From assembly GCA_023457715.1 (NCBI GenBank), contig JAEWKR010000033.1:1-16463 (forward strand): a stretch of DNA of 16,463 nucleotides, given 5' to 3'. The notes beneath the pieces are model-generated. The model had not been told where the DNA came from. It was given only the letters and a program-made list of their open reading frames with translations, and did not search any database. The translations under genes were made by a program, and so were the position numbers. Source of the stretch: Verrucomicrobiota bacterium. Lineage in GTDB: Bacteria > Verrucomicrobiota > Verrucomicrobiia > Opitutales > Opitutaceae. Below, piece by piece: positions 1 to 9,100 of this stretch. Within the stretch, counting starts at the first letter, position 1. Each line of letters opens with the position of its first letter.

Positions 1-29
1 CACAGAGGTCACAGAGGCCCAATCAGAGC
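1..29. repeat. Short CACAGAGG direct repeats at the left edge
   Basis: CACAGAGG occurs at position 1 and again at position 11. It is the complement of the CTCTGTG motif that recurs inside the adjacent inverted-repeat arm (around 108-137). This suggests the edge lies inside a larger dispersed intergenic repeat. No gene is visible here. Confidence 0.5.
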
Positions 30-154
30 CGAGCCGGAGGCGGGCGCCGCGACTGTCTTGGGCGTCACGCGATGAACAGGTTTGTCCAAGGACCGAGCCT
101 CCGTGTCCTCTGTGTCGGAGCTCTGTGCTCTCTGTGGCTACTTCGGAATCCAGG
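30..154 (+). repeat. Left arm of a long inverted repeat
   Basis: These 125 bp match the reverse complement of 16309-16463 at all but about three positions (near 48, 61 and 66). The only length difference is a 30-bp segment present in the right arm and absent here after about position 109. The arm contains several CTCTGTG-like words and no convincing gene. The TTGGATG array follows at once. It looks like one copy of a dispersed intergenic element rather than a transposon end, because no transposase lies between the arms. Confidence 0.9.
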
Positions 155-203
155 TTGGATGTTGGATGTTGGACGTTGGATGTTGGATGTTGGATGTTGA
201 GCG
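155..203 (+). repeat. Heptamer array, unit TTGGATG, 7 units
   Basis: Seven contiguous 7-bp units run from 155 to 203. Five are exact TTGGATG (155, 162, 176, 183 and 190), one is TTGGACG (169), and the last is a degenerate TTGAGCG (197). The array starts directly after the inverted-repeat arm. Two units of the same family recur at 16297-16310, beside the other arm. Confidence 0.9.
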
Positions 204-232
204 TTGACTTCTCGTCGTTCCGTCCCGCCCGC

Positions 233-387
<155 letters not shown>

Positions 388-422
388 TTTCAGAGTTCAT
401 CGCTCCTTACGTCCCTACGCCA

Positions 423-3400
423 ATGTCCGTAACCACCGCTCGGCGACATAAGCTGACCGGCGTATGCCCGCCCGCCCGTGGCGCGGTACTCGCCGAACTT
501 TGTCGCACGCATGCGGCGCCGGTCTGGCTTGTGGTCGCCCACGATTTGCGCACTGCCGAGCACATCGCCGACGACGTGCTCTTTTTCAGCCAAACCTTTT
601 CCGGGCCCGCCGTCCCCACCCGTCCCCTGCAGGCCCTGGTCTTCCCCGAGTCCATGCAGGACGACCGCGACATGCGCGCGGCGTTCGCCGCCTCGAACGA
701 CCGGCTGACGGTGCTGTCCCGCCTGCGCGCGCTCCGGGGGCAGGAAACCGCGCCCGACACCCTGGTCGTCGTCACCACGCCTGGCGCCCTCGCGCAGTCC
801 GTGCCCTCGCTCGAGGAGTTCGCCACCCGCGAACTCACGCTCACCCAGGGGCAGGCGAAGTCCTTTCCGGGCCTCCTCGAGGATTTGCAGAAGCTCGACT
901 ACGACTCGGAGGCGGTGTGCGAGGCCCCGGGACACTATGCGGTACGCGGCGGCATCGTGGATGTCTACCCCATCACGGCCAACACGCCTTACCGGCTCGA
1001 TTTCTTTGGCGACGAAATCGAATCGATCCGCGAATTCGACCCCGTCACCCAGCGCTCCGGCGCCACCGTTGCGTCGATCACCGTCGCCGCCACGCCGCGG
1101 GTGAAACTGGATCCGTCGCGCACCGGCCTGGCCGACTATTTCAACCGGCACGCGCGCCTCGTGTTGATCGAACCGGCGGCGCTGGACGAGGCCTTCAGCC
1201 GGAGCGCGCGCGAGACCGGGGACATCCTGACTCCCTTGCTCGAGAAATGCGCCGGGATTTACGGCGTGTCCGACCTCGATGAGGCCAGCGCCTTGTTCGA
1301 GCCCGGAGCGCCGGCTTCGGCCGGGCTCGCCGAGGTTTTCGAGACCACCTGGGACACCGAAAGCCTGCAGCATCATCGCAGGTACCCGGACGATGCCCTG
1401 GTCGCGCAGGAGCGACTGCATGTCGAAGAGGAGGCGCGTCACGCTTTCCTTACCCAGATCGCCCAGTGGGCGAAGGACGGCTACGAGATCGCAATCGTCA
1501 GCTCGAAGGAGGGCGAGGAGCAGCGCTCCCAGGAGATTCTGGCTGCCGACCCGGTCTTCAAAGGGATCAGGCCCCGCTGGCTCCGGGGCGGACTGAACGA
1601 AGGGTTTCGCGTCACGTATCGGCCGGGGGCGGAGTTCGCCCCCGGCGGAGCGTCGCCCGCGCCACGGAAGAAGCCCACCCCCGCCGGCCGGGCGGCAGGC
1701 CTCGTGGTCGTTACGGAAACGGAAATCTTCGGCCGCAAGCGGCAACGCCGTCCGGCGCTCAACCCGCGGGCGATGGCGCAGCGCGCCCAGATCGACCAGC
1801 TGCTCGACTTCTCCGAACTCGTGGAGGGCGACTTCGTCGTCCACCTGCAGCACGGCATCGCCCTTTTCCGGGGGCTGGCCAGACTGGACACGGCACAAGG
1901 GATCCGGGAAGTGATCTCGCTCGAGTTCGACGATCACGTCACGCTCCACGTGCCGCTCCAGGAATCGCACCTGATCAGCCGGTATGTCGGCCTCAGCAAA
2001 TCGAAGCCCCAGCTGGGCCGGATCGGCTCCGGTCGTTGGGAAAAAGCCCGCCAGGCCGCGGAACGCGCCACGATCGACCTCGCCGCGGAACTCCTGCGCA
2101 TCCATGCCGCGCGCGAAGCGGAACCCGGGATGGCCTTCCCGGAGGACAACACCTGGCAGAAGGAGTTTGAAGCCTCGTTCCCCTTCACCGAGACTCCGGA
2201 CCAGCTCCGGGCAATCCAGGAGACCAAGGCGGACATGGAGCGGTCGCGACCGATGGACCGGCTGATCTGCGGCGACGTCGGTTTCGGCAAGACCGAGGTG
2301 GCGATCCGGGCCGCGTTCAAAGCGGTCCAGGGCGGCAAGCAGGTGGCGGTGCTCGTCCCCACCACGGTGCTCGCCCAGCAGCACCTCAACACCTTCCGCG
2401 AACGCATGGCCGGATACCCGATCGCGGTGGAAATGGTCAGCCGGTTTCGCACCAAGGCCGAACAGACCAAGGTGATCACCGCGCTGGCGGCCGGGCAGGT
2501 CGACATCCTCGTCGGCACCCACCGGCTGCTCCAGAAGGACGTCGTCTTCAAGGATCTCGGCCTCGTCGTGATCGACGAGGAGCAGCGCTTCGGCGTGAAG
2601 CACAAGGAGATCTTCAAGAAGCTCCGGGCCACCGTGGACGTGCTGTCGATGAGTGCGACGCCGATCCCGCGAACCCTCTACATGGCCCTGACGGGAGCCC
2701 GCGACCTCAGTGTGATCGAGACGGCCCCGCGCAACCGGCATCCCATTCAGACGATCGTCAAGACCTACGAGGACAAGCTGGTGGTCGACGCCGTGCGGCA
2801 CGAACTGCGCCGCGGCGGGCAGGTTTTCTACCTGCACAATCGCGTCGACACCATCGAACCGGTCGCGCAGCACCTGCGCACCCTCCTGCCCGAGGTCACC
2901 ATCGGCGTGGGGCACGGCAAGATGGACGCGAAGGAGCTCGAGAAGATCATGACCGAGTTCGTCGCGGGCAGCTACCAGATGCTGGTCTGCACGACCATCA
3001 TCGAGAGCGGACTGGATATCCCGAACTGCAATACGATCATCATCGAAGGTGCCGACCGCTTTGGCCTCTCCCAGCTCTACCAGCTGCGCGGCCGCGTCGG
3101 GCGGTTCAAACACCAGGCCTACGCCTACCTGCTCCTTCACCGGCACACGCGGCTCCTGGACATCGCGCGGCAGCGGCTCACGGCCATGCGCCAGCACAAC
3201 CAGCTCGGCGCCGGCTTCCGGATCGCCATGCGCGACCTGGAATTGCGCGGGGCGGGCAATCTGCTCGGCGCGGAACAGAGCGGTCACATCGTCGGGGTGG
3301 GCTTTGAGCTCTACTGCCAGCTGCTGCGCCAGTCCGTCGCGCGGCTGAAGGGCGAAAAAACCGCCGCCCTCATCCGGGCGAGCGTGAAGCTCGACTTCGT

Positions 3401-3887
3401 TTTTGTCGGCGAAGGGGTTGCCCCCGATGCCGACGCCACGAAGGCCCGGGCGAAACACGCCGATGGCTACACGGCGATCAAGGACGCCGAGAACGAACAT
3501 GCGGTTGAAGTGGCACCCATCCAGGCACGGCTCCCCAACACCTATATTTCCGAGACCCGGCTGCGGATCGATTTTTACCGCAAGCTGGCAATGGCCGACT
3601 CGGTGGCGACGCTCAAACAGCTTGAGTCGGATCTTCGCGACCGGTTCGGGAAGTTCGGCGACGAAGTGCGCGCCCTCCTGCTCATCACCGAGATCCGCAT
3701 CCGGGCGGAACAAAAAGGCATCGCTTCCGTCGAAACCGAGTCCAGCCGCCTCAAGTGTTTACGCAACTCAGGTCGCCGTGACGACTGGGTGCAGATCGGC
3801 ACCCGGTTTCCAAGGTTGACCGCCCCCAAGCCACTTCTACGGTTGAGGGAAATTATCGCTTTTCTGATCAATCTGCCGAGTCCATGA
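423..3887 (+). CDS. mfd: Transcription-repair coupling factor Mfd
   Basis: This 1154-residue protein is a double-stranded DNA translocase. The family pushes stalled RNA polymerase off DNA and recruits UvrA/UvrB to lesions. Length and order match the family (E. coli Mfd is about 1150 residues). Residues 1 to about 330 form the UvrB-like module. An RNA-polymerase-interaction domain starts near residue 469 (EGDFVVHLQHGIALF). The SF2 motor has Walker A GDVGFGKTE at 617-625, DEEQ at 718-721, the SMSATPIPRTL motif, ESGLDIP and the QLRGRVGR motif near 888. The C-terminal TRCF domain spans about 1037-1110. The ATG at 423 is chosen because it gives the full family length; no clear ribosome site precedes it. 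Its stop overlaps the next gene by 4 nt (ATGA), implying one transcript and coupled translation. Identification is near certain. Confidence 0.97.
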   Translation: MSVTTARRHKLTGVCPPARGAVLAELCRTHAAPVWLVVAHDLRTAEHIADDVLFFSQTFSGPAVPTRPLQALVFPESMQDDRDMRAAFAASNDRLTVLSRLRALRGQETAPDTLVVVTTPGALAQSVPSLEEFATRELTLTQGQAKSFPGLLEDLQKLDYDSEAVCEAPGHYAVRGGIVDVYPITANTPYRLDFFGDEIESIREFDPVTQRSGATVASITVAATPRVKLDPSRTGLADYFNRHARLVLIEPAALDEAFSRSARETGDILTPLLEKCAGIYGVSDLDEASALFEPGAPASAGLAEVFETTWDTESLQHHRRYPDDALVAQERLHVEEEARHAFLTQIAQWAKDGYEIAIVSSKEGEEQRSQEILAADPVFKGIRPRWLRGGLNEGFRVTYRPGAEFAPGGASPAPRKKPTPAGRAAGLVVVTETEIFGRKRQRRPALNPRAMAQRAQIDQLLDFSELVEGDFVVHLQHGIALFRGLARLDTAQGIREVISLEFDDHVTLHVPLQESHLISRYVGLSKSKPQLGRIGSGRWEKARQAAERATIDLAAELLRIHAAREAEPGMAFPEDNTWQKEFEASFPFTETPDQLRAIQETKADMERSRPMDRLICGDVGFGKTEVAIRAAFKAVQGGKQVAVLVPTTVLAQQHLNTFRERMAGYPIAVEMVSRFRTKAEQTKVITALAAGQVDILVGTHRLLQKDVVFKDLGLVVIDEEQRFGVKHKEIFKKLRATVDVLSMSATPIPRTLYMALTGARDLSVIETAPRNRHPIQTIVKTYEDKLVVDAVRHELRRGGQVFYLHNRVDTIEPVAQHLRTLLPEVTIGVGHGKMDAKELEKIMTEFVAGSYQMLVCTTIIESGLDIPNCNTIIIEGADRFGLSQLYQLRGRVGRFKHQAYAYLLLHRHTRLLDIARQRLTAMRQHNQLGAGFRIAMRDLELRGAGNLLGAEQSGHIVGVGFELYCQLLRQSVARLKGEKTAALIRASVKLDFVFVGEGVAPDADATKARAKHADGYTAIKDAENEHAVEVAPIQARLPNTYISETRLRIDFYRKLAMADSVATLKQLESDLRDRFGKFGDEVRALLLITEIRIRAEQKGIASVETESSRLKCLRNSGRRDDWVQIGTRFPRLTAPKPLLRLREIIAFLINLPSP

Positions 3888-4912
3888 CGTTCCGCCGCCG
3901 CCTTGCTTCGCTCGTCCTCGCCGCCACCACCGGCGCGGTCGTTTTCGCCCAGACGGAGGCTCCCCCCGCCACGGACGCGGCCGCTGCCGCCTCCACGCAG
4001 GAAAGCCTCAATCTGCGGTTTTCAAACGGCATCGTCGCCGTGGCTGAGGACAAGATCATCACCGTCGCCGACGTGATGCGGGAAATCATCCCCCTCCAGC
4101 AGCAGATCCGGAATGAGGCACGGTCGCAGCGCGAATACGACGACCGGATGCAGCAGCTGGAAGACAGCGTCATCCAGGACCTCATCGACCGGGTGTTGAT
4201 CATCAAGGAGTTCTACAAGGACGAAAAGCGCAAGATCCCGGAAAGCTACGTCGATAACGCCATCTCGGACCGCATCGCCGAGCAGTTCGACAACGACCGG
4301 GCCAAGTTCCTCGCCTATCTCCGCTCGCAGGGCAAAACGATCCGCGAATACCGCCGGGACGTCGAAGAAGACATCATCTACAGCTACATGCGCGGTCAGC
4401 AGCGGCGGAATGAGACCATCGTCAGCCCGGTCCGCATCGAGACCTTCTACAACGAGAACAAGGACAAGTTCTACCAGGAGGATCAGGTCCACCTTCGTCT
4501 CATTCAGCTGACCCGCAACGAAGGCACGACCGACGAGCAGCTGCAGCAGCAGTCGAACCTCATCCTGGCCCGGCTCCAGGGCGGAGAGAAATTCGAGGAC
4601 CTGGCCAAGGAATACAGCCGCGACGCGCGTCGTTCCAAGGGCGGCGACTGGGGGTGGCTGAAGCGGTCCGATTTCCGCGAGGAATTCAGCAATGTCGCCT
4701 TCAACCTCAAGAAAGGCGAAGCTTCCCAACCCATCATTCTCCCGGAAGGCGCCTTTCTCCTGTTCGCCGAAGACCGCAAGTACGCCGGCATCCAGCCGAT
4801 CGACGACGTCCGCGACCAGATCGAACGGGTGCTGGTCTCGCAGATGTCCCGCGCGCATCAGGAACGCTGGCTCGAGCGGCTCCGCCGCAACGGCTACGTG
4901 AAGCATTATTGA
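3884..4912 (+). CDS. Secreted parvulin-type peptidyl-prolyl cis-trans isomerase (SurA/PpiC-like)
   Basis: This 342-residue protein begins with a signal peptide: basic FRRR, a hydrophobic core, and cleavage probable near residue 23 (VVFAQ). A SurA-like helical chaperone region follows, about residues 40-190, rich in charged residues. A single PpiC rotamase domain covers about 197-300, with the conserved DLAKEYSRD and GGDWGWL motifs. The family isomerises prolyl bonds and chaperones unfolded outer-membrane proteins in the periplasm. E. coli SurA is longer and has two rotamase domains. The start codon shares ATGA with the mfd stop, so translation is probably coupled. A heptamer array starts 2 nt after the stop codon. 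The family is clear; whether it is the functional SurA is inference. Confidence 0.92.
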   Translation: MTFRRRLASLVLAATTGAVVFAQTEAPPATDAAAAASTQESLNLRFSNGIVAVAEDKIITVADVMREIIPLQQQIRNEARSQREYDDRMQQLEDSVIQDLIDRVLIIKEFYKDEKRKIPESYVDNAISDRIAEQFDNDRAKFLAYLRSQGKTIREYRRDVEEDIIYSYMRGQQRRNETIVSPVRIETFYNENKDKFYQEDQVHLRLIQLTRNEGTTDEQLQQQSNLILARLQGGEKFEDLAKEYSRDARRSKGGDWGWLKRSDFREEFSNVAFNLKKGEASQPIILPEGAFLLFAEDRKYAGIQPIDDVRDQIERVLVSQMSRAHQERWLERLRRNGYVKHY

Positions 4913-4914
4913 GC

Positions 4915-4984
4915 GGTAGGCTGTAGGCTGTAGGCTGTAGGCTGTAGGCGGTAGGCGGTAGGCTGTAGGCGGTAGGCTGTAGGC
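4915..4984 (+). repeat. Heptamer array, unit KGTAGGC, 10 units
   Basis: Ten contiguous units of TGTAGGC or GGTAGGC run without a gap. The order from the left is G,T,T,T,T,G,G,T,G,T at the first base. The remaining six bases never vary, which suggests recent copying rather than drift. The array starts 2 nt after the isomerase stop codon. Confidence 0.95.
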
Positions 4985-4991
4985 GAAGATA

Positions 4992-5143
4992 GCCGCAAGA
5001 AGGCGCAAAAAACGCCCGTTGCCTTGCTCAAGAGTCGGCGGTGCATCAGCCGGCCATCGAATGCCATGACACGTCCGCTTGCGGACTGAAGCACCGCCTA
5101 CTTCAATCGGCTTCGTCTTGCGCCTTTTGCGCTTTTTTGCGGC
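4992..5143. repeat. Nested imperfect inverted-repeat element in the isomerase-radC gap
   Basis: Outer arms lie at 4992-5014 and 5114-5143. Both contain GCCGCAA and GGCGCAA words, and the right arm is 7 nt longer. An inner pair, 5037-5049 and 5086-5098, matches over 13 bp with one mismatch (core GGCGGTGC/GCACCGCC). Inside it lies a perfect hairpin at 5073-5086, GTCCG-CTTG-CGGAC. The RNA could form a long branched stem. With the preceding array it fills nearly all of the 296-nt gap, and no gene is visible. The downstream TTGACA at 5175-5180 resembles a -35 box but lacks a convincing -10. Confidence 0.75.
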
Positions 5144-5208
5144 CAACTTCTGGCGCCAACCGCCTATCGCTTGATTGACACTTTCTTTGTCGTCGTCAGC
5201 TTGTGCTC

Positions 5209-5946
5209 ATGACGGAGCCCGCCGCGTCGCCGACCTTTCCCCTGCCTTCCAACCGCCTTCGCGACACCGCTGTGACCGAACGGCCACAGGAGCGGCTCGA
5301 GAAGTTTGGCGCCCCGGCGCTGAGCGATACCGAGCTCCTGGCCATGCTCCTGCGCAGCGGCACGCGCGGGTGTGATGTGCTGACGCTTGCGGCGCGGCTG
5401 GTCCAGGAAGCCGGCTCGCTCGGCGGCCTCATCACCTGGCGATCCGCCGACTTCCGGCAGCAGAAGGGCATCGGTCACGTCAAGGCGCTCCAACTCGTGA
5501 CAGTGATGGAGATCGCCCGCCGGGTCGTCGGCCAGCAACAGGGCGAAGCACCGATCCTTAACCGCGCGGATCTCGTCGCCCGTCACCTCGAGCCCCTGGT
5601 GCGCGGCCTGGAGGTGGAGAAGTTCTGGGTGCTGTGTCTCAACCGGAAGAACCGGCTCGTGAAGCGCGTCGAGATCACGTCCGGCACCGCGACCGCCGCT
5701 CTCGCACACCCGCGCGAGGTTTTCCGCGCCGCCATTCGCGAATCCGCCTCCGCAGTCATCTGCGTCCACAACCATCCAAGCGGCGACCCCGCCCCCAGCG
5801 CCCCCGACATCCACGTCACCCGGCAGCTTCGCGACGCGGCCAAAACCGTCGACATCGAACTCCTGGATCACGTCATCGTCGGCCGGGCCGCCGCCGACCC
5901 GCAAGGCCGCGGCTACTTCAGCTTCCGCGAAGCGGGCATGCTTTAG
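5209..5946 (+). CDS. radC: RadC family JAB/MPN-domain protein
   Basis: This 245-residue protein belongs to the RadC (UPF0758) family. An N-terminal helix-hairpin-helix-like region includes the KGIGHVKALQL motif around residues 88-98. The C-terminal JAB1/MPN metalloprotease-like domain carries the zinc motif HNHPSGDP at 187-194, followed by the conserved PS-x2-D. The family was once linked to recombinational repair, but its biochemical role remains unsettled. ATG 5209 is preferred; a GTG two codons upstream (5203) is an alternative, and neither has a clear ribosome site. Distance from the isomerase and the intervening repeats suggest a separate transcript. The gene converges on the sensor kinase, and an ATTTCAR array starts 3 nt after the stop. 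Confidence 0.95.
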   Translation: MTEPAASPTFPLPSNRLRDTAVTERPQERLEKFGAPALSDTELLAMLLRSGTRGCDVLTLAARLVQEAGSLGGLITWRSADFRQQKGIGHVKALQLVTVMEIARRVVGQQQGEAPILNRADLVARHLEPLVRGLEVEKFWVLCLNRKNRLVKRVEITSGTATAALAHPREVFRAAIRESASAVICVHNHPSGDPAPSAPDIHVTRQLRDAAKTVDIELLDHVIVGRAAADPQGRGYFSFREAGML

Positions 5947-5949
5947 GGA

Positions 5950-5984
5950 ATTTCAAATTTCAGATTTCAGATTTCAAATTTCAG
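5950..5984 (+). repeat. Heptamer array, unit ATTTCAR, 5 units, after radC
   Basis: Units at 5950, 5957, 5964, 5971 and 5978 read ATTTCA followed by A,G,G,A,G. The array begins 3 nt after the radC stop codon. It is one flank of a symmetrical gap whose other flank, 6105-6132, carries the complementary array. Confidence 0.93.
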
Positions 5985-6005
5985 AACAACAGGCTGGGGT
6001 ATGTA

Positions 6006-6071
6006 GTCCCGCCTTCAGGCGGAATGCCTTGGTCCAGATGCGGCGCAAACCGTCCGCCTGAAGGCAAGGAC
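6006..6071. terminator. Inverted repeat between convergent radC and sensor kinase
   Basis: A perfect 13-bp inverted repeat pairs 6011-6023 with 6053-6065, extended outside by GTCC 6006-6009 with GGAC 6068-6071. Each arm also folds alone, for example CCGCC-TTCA-GGCGG at 6009-6022. Its place between two converging genes suggests a two-way transcription end or stabiliser. No T-run follows, so an ordinary intrinsic terminator is not shown. Confidence 0.5.
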
Positions 6072-6104
6072 AACGTACTCAACCGGGGACTGAGTTCGCC
6101 TGAT

Positions 6105-6132
6105 CTGAAATCTGAAATTTGAAATCTGAAAT
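6105..6132 (-). repeat. Heptamer array, unit ATTTCAR on the minus strand, 4 units, at the kinase stop
   Basis: Units CTGAAAT, CTGAAAT, TTGAAAT and CTGAAAT lie at 6105, 6112, 6119 and 6126. Read on the minus strand they are ATTTCAG/A and begin inside the kinase stop codon (TGATTTCAG). The unit has the same orientation relative to its gene as the array following radC. Confidence 0.93.
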
Positions 6133-9100
6133 CACGGCGCAGCCGTGTCCGGCGCAGCCGTCGCTGCCGGAATCTCCAGGACAAACGTCGCGCCATGGCC
6201 GACCCCGGCGCTTTCCGCCGTCAGCGCACCCTTCATCTCCCGTGCCGCGAGCGCGCTGGCATGCAGCCCAAATCCATGGCCGTAGGCCCGCGTCGTAAAC
6301 CCGTGGGCAAAGATCCGGGTGAGGTTCTCCGGCGCGATGCCGATCCCCGTGTCCTGCACCACGAAGCGCACGCGGCCCCCGACCTCGTCGAGCGCAACGG
6401 TGATCACCTTTTCGCGCGGAGGCTCGCTGGGCGCGTCGTCGCACGCATGCTGGGCATTGCGGATCAGATTGGTGAGGATCTGCAGCACCTTGGCCTTCTC
6501 CACCACGACCTTGGACGTCGGCCGATAATCACGCGCGATCCGGATGTTGTGGGCCCCCAGGGTCCCCGAATTCATTCGCAAGGTGTCCTCGAACAGCGTG
6601 CGCGGATCGACGGTTTCCGTCACCCCGTGGACCGTCGCGTAGCTCTGCTGCATCGCCACGACCTCCTTCACGTGATCGATGTTCTTCTGGACGAGTTGCA
6701 GCTCCTGCAACAGCCAGTCCCGCTCATCCCGGCTGTGCTCATCCAGCTTCTTGAGCAATTCCGGCACCAGTTTCGCCCGCGGGTCCCGCGCGAAAAAGTC
6801 GGGCAGGTCGTTTGCCTGCGATTCGAACAGCTGATTGAGGCTCGTCAGGCTTTTCATCCGGGACTGGCGCACGGCTTCCAGCAGCAGGTTCGCCGAGACG
6901 TTGATGCTGTTGAGGACATTGCCGACGTTATGGAGCACTCCCGTCGCGACCTCCGCCATGCCGGCCAGGCGCGACGCCGAGACGAGCTCCTTGTACGTTG
7001 CGGCCAGTTCCGCCGTGCGCTCGTCCACGCGGCGTTCCAGCTGGCTGCTCAACGAACGGTAGCGTTCCTCGCTCGTCGCCAGCGCGCGCGACTTCTCCTC
7101 GGTGGCCTGCATCTGGCGCCCGAGCTCCGCCGTGCGGGCCTGCACGAGACGTTCCAGCAGGGCATTGTTGCGGCGCTGACGGGCCGACGGGTACCAGAGG
7201 CCCAGTCCCAGCAGCGCCGCGCCGGTCACCCCATACGCCGCCCAGGCAAGCGAGGTCCGATACCAGGGTGGAAGGATGGTGAAGGCCACCCGGGCCTCCT
7301 CTCCCGGCTCGCGCAGGCTCGTCTGGGCGCGGACGCGGAACACGTAGCTGCCCTCCTTCAACCGGTTGAACACCGACTGCCCCGTCGTGCCCACGGTCAG
7401 CCACTGATCGCTGTGTCCGCCGAGCTGCACCTCGTAGGTGACCGGGGTCGCCAGCGGGGCACCCGGGGACATGAACGAAAACGCGACCGTGTTGTCCGCG
7501 TATTCGATGGGCGGCAGACCATTGGGCGTGAACACCTGTCGTCCCGTCGTCGGAAAATGGACCGCGGTCACCACCACGCGCGGGCGGAACGCCACCGCTG
7601 GTTCCACCCGTGTATCATAGCGCGCCATCTTGCGGTCGCCGAAGAGCCAGCCCACCCCGTCGGCCTCGAAGCGCAGATCGAAGGGCACGAACGGAACGGC
7701 CACCGCCTTCCGGACGGGATTCGGCTGCGACAGGTCGATCGTCCAGACGCCGCCGTTCTTGGCATACCAGACCACATTCCGGGCATCGATGACCGGCCTC
7801 CCTCCCGGCCAGACCAGATCGGGGAAGCGTCGCAGAAATTCGGAGTCGTCGACAAACCGCTGCTCCACCTCGTCGAACCGCAGCGTGTGGGCGGGCTGCT
7901 GGAAGTGCGCGGTGCCTTCCATGATGAAGATCCCGACCCAGCCGTCGCGCAGGCCATGCTCCGCGCCGAAAATCTCCAGCTTGGGCACGACCGTCGGCTC
8001 AATCCGGCCGATCCGCTGGTTGCCCAGTTCCAGCCAGACTATACCCCGGCCGTCGACCCAGGCGTTGTAGTTGTCGCCCAGGGGCGGCGCTGAGATGCGC
8101 TCGATGGCGAAGGTGTCCCCCTGCTTTCGGATCCATCCCATTTCCCGCCGGGCCACGTACAGCCGCGCGCCGTTGGCGAACTGCCCGGGAACAATGCGGG
8201 CGTTGATGGCGCTCTCCACCACCGGCTGCCAGCGGTCCTCGCGGCGCACAAACAGGCCCTCATCGCTGCCGGCAAACAGATCCCCGTCCACCGCGTCCAG
8301 CGTGAAGGTGAACCGCCCCGGCACGGGCGCCGGGGCAAACCGCCGCAAGCGGCCCGCGGGATCGTACTCCCCGGCAAACACCCGCCCGTCGGCCTGCATC
8401 CAGAGTCTGCCCTCGTGCCGCACCGGCCGCACATAGGTCACGCCGGTCGGGATCAGCGGTTCGTATCGAGAAACCGGCGACGGATATTCCACCCGGGCCA
8501 GTCCCTCGTTGAGGACCGCCCAGAGCGCGCCGTTGGCGTAGCGCAGGCGCTCCACCCGCGTGAGTCGATGGTCGAGCCTCGCATCCAGCACCTGCAGGGT
8601 GCGCCCCGCGCGGTTGAAAAAGACGATGCCGAGGTTGTCGATCGCCGCCACGAAGTGGTCGCCGACGACGCGCAGGTCGTTGACGCGAGCCGAACCGCCC
8701 AGGAGGGAACCGTCGCCGAACCGTTCGAAACGCTCGCCGTCAAACAGCCGCAGCCCCATCGCGCTGGTCCCCACCAGGACCTTGCCGGGTGCGAAGGGTG
8801 CGGAACAGGTGATCCGCTGGCTGATGTTCGCGTCGAAGCCGGGAACGAGCGCGTCGGGCGACCGCGTCACGCAGTACAGGCCCCCCGAAGCCGTGTCGCT
8901 GACGAAAATCTCTCCGTTCACCTCGAACACATGTTCCGGGCCGACGCGATTGGGCAGCAGCCGCGGCGCTTGTCCCGGACGCCAGAGCACGAGGTGTCCG
9001 CTGCCGGAGTTCCACACCCACTCCTGCCCGACGGGGCGGACCGCGAGCATGGTCTTTTGCCGGACCTGCGGGTCATCGGGCAGAGGGGCAACGGACTCGG

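Noticed and set aside
390..3713. An 1107-codon open frame on the minus strand across mfd
   Set aside because: Its whole length is antisense to an unmistakable Mfd. Long stop-free shadows are expected from high-GC codon use, and the peptide shows no domain motifs.
5175..5203. radC promoter with a perfect TTGACA box
   Set aside because: No acceptable -10 hexamer lies 16-18 nt downstream, so it is probably chance.
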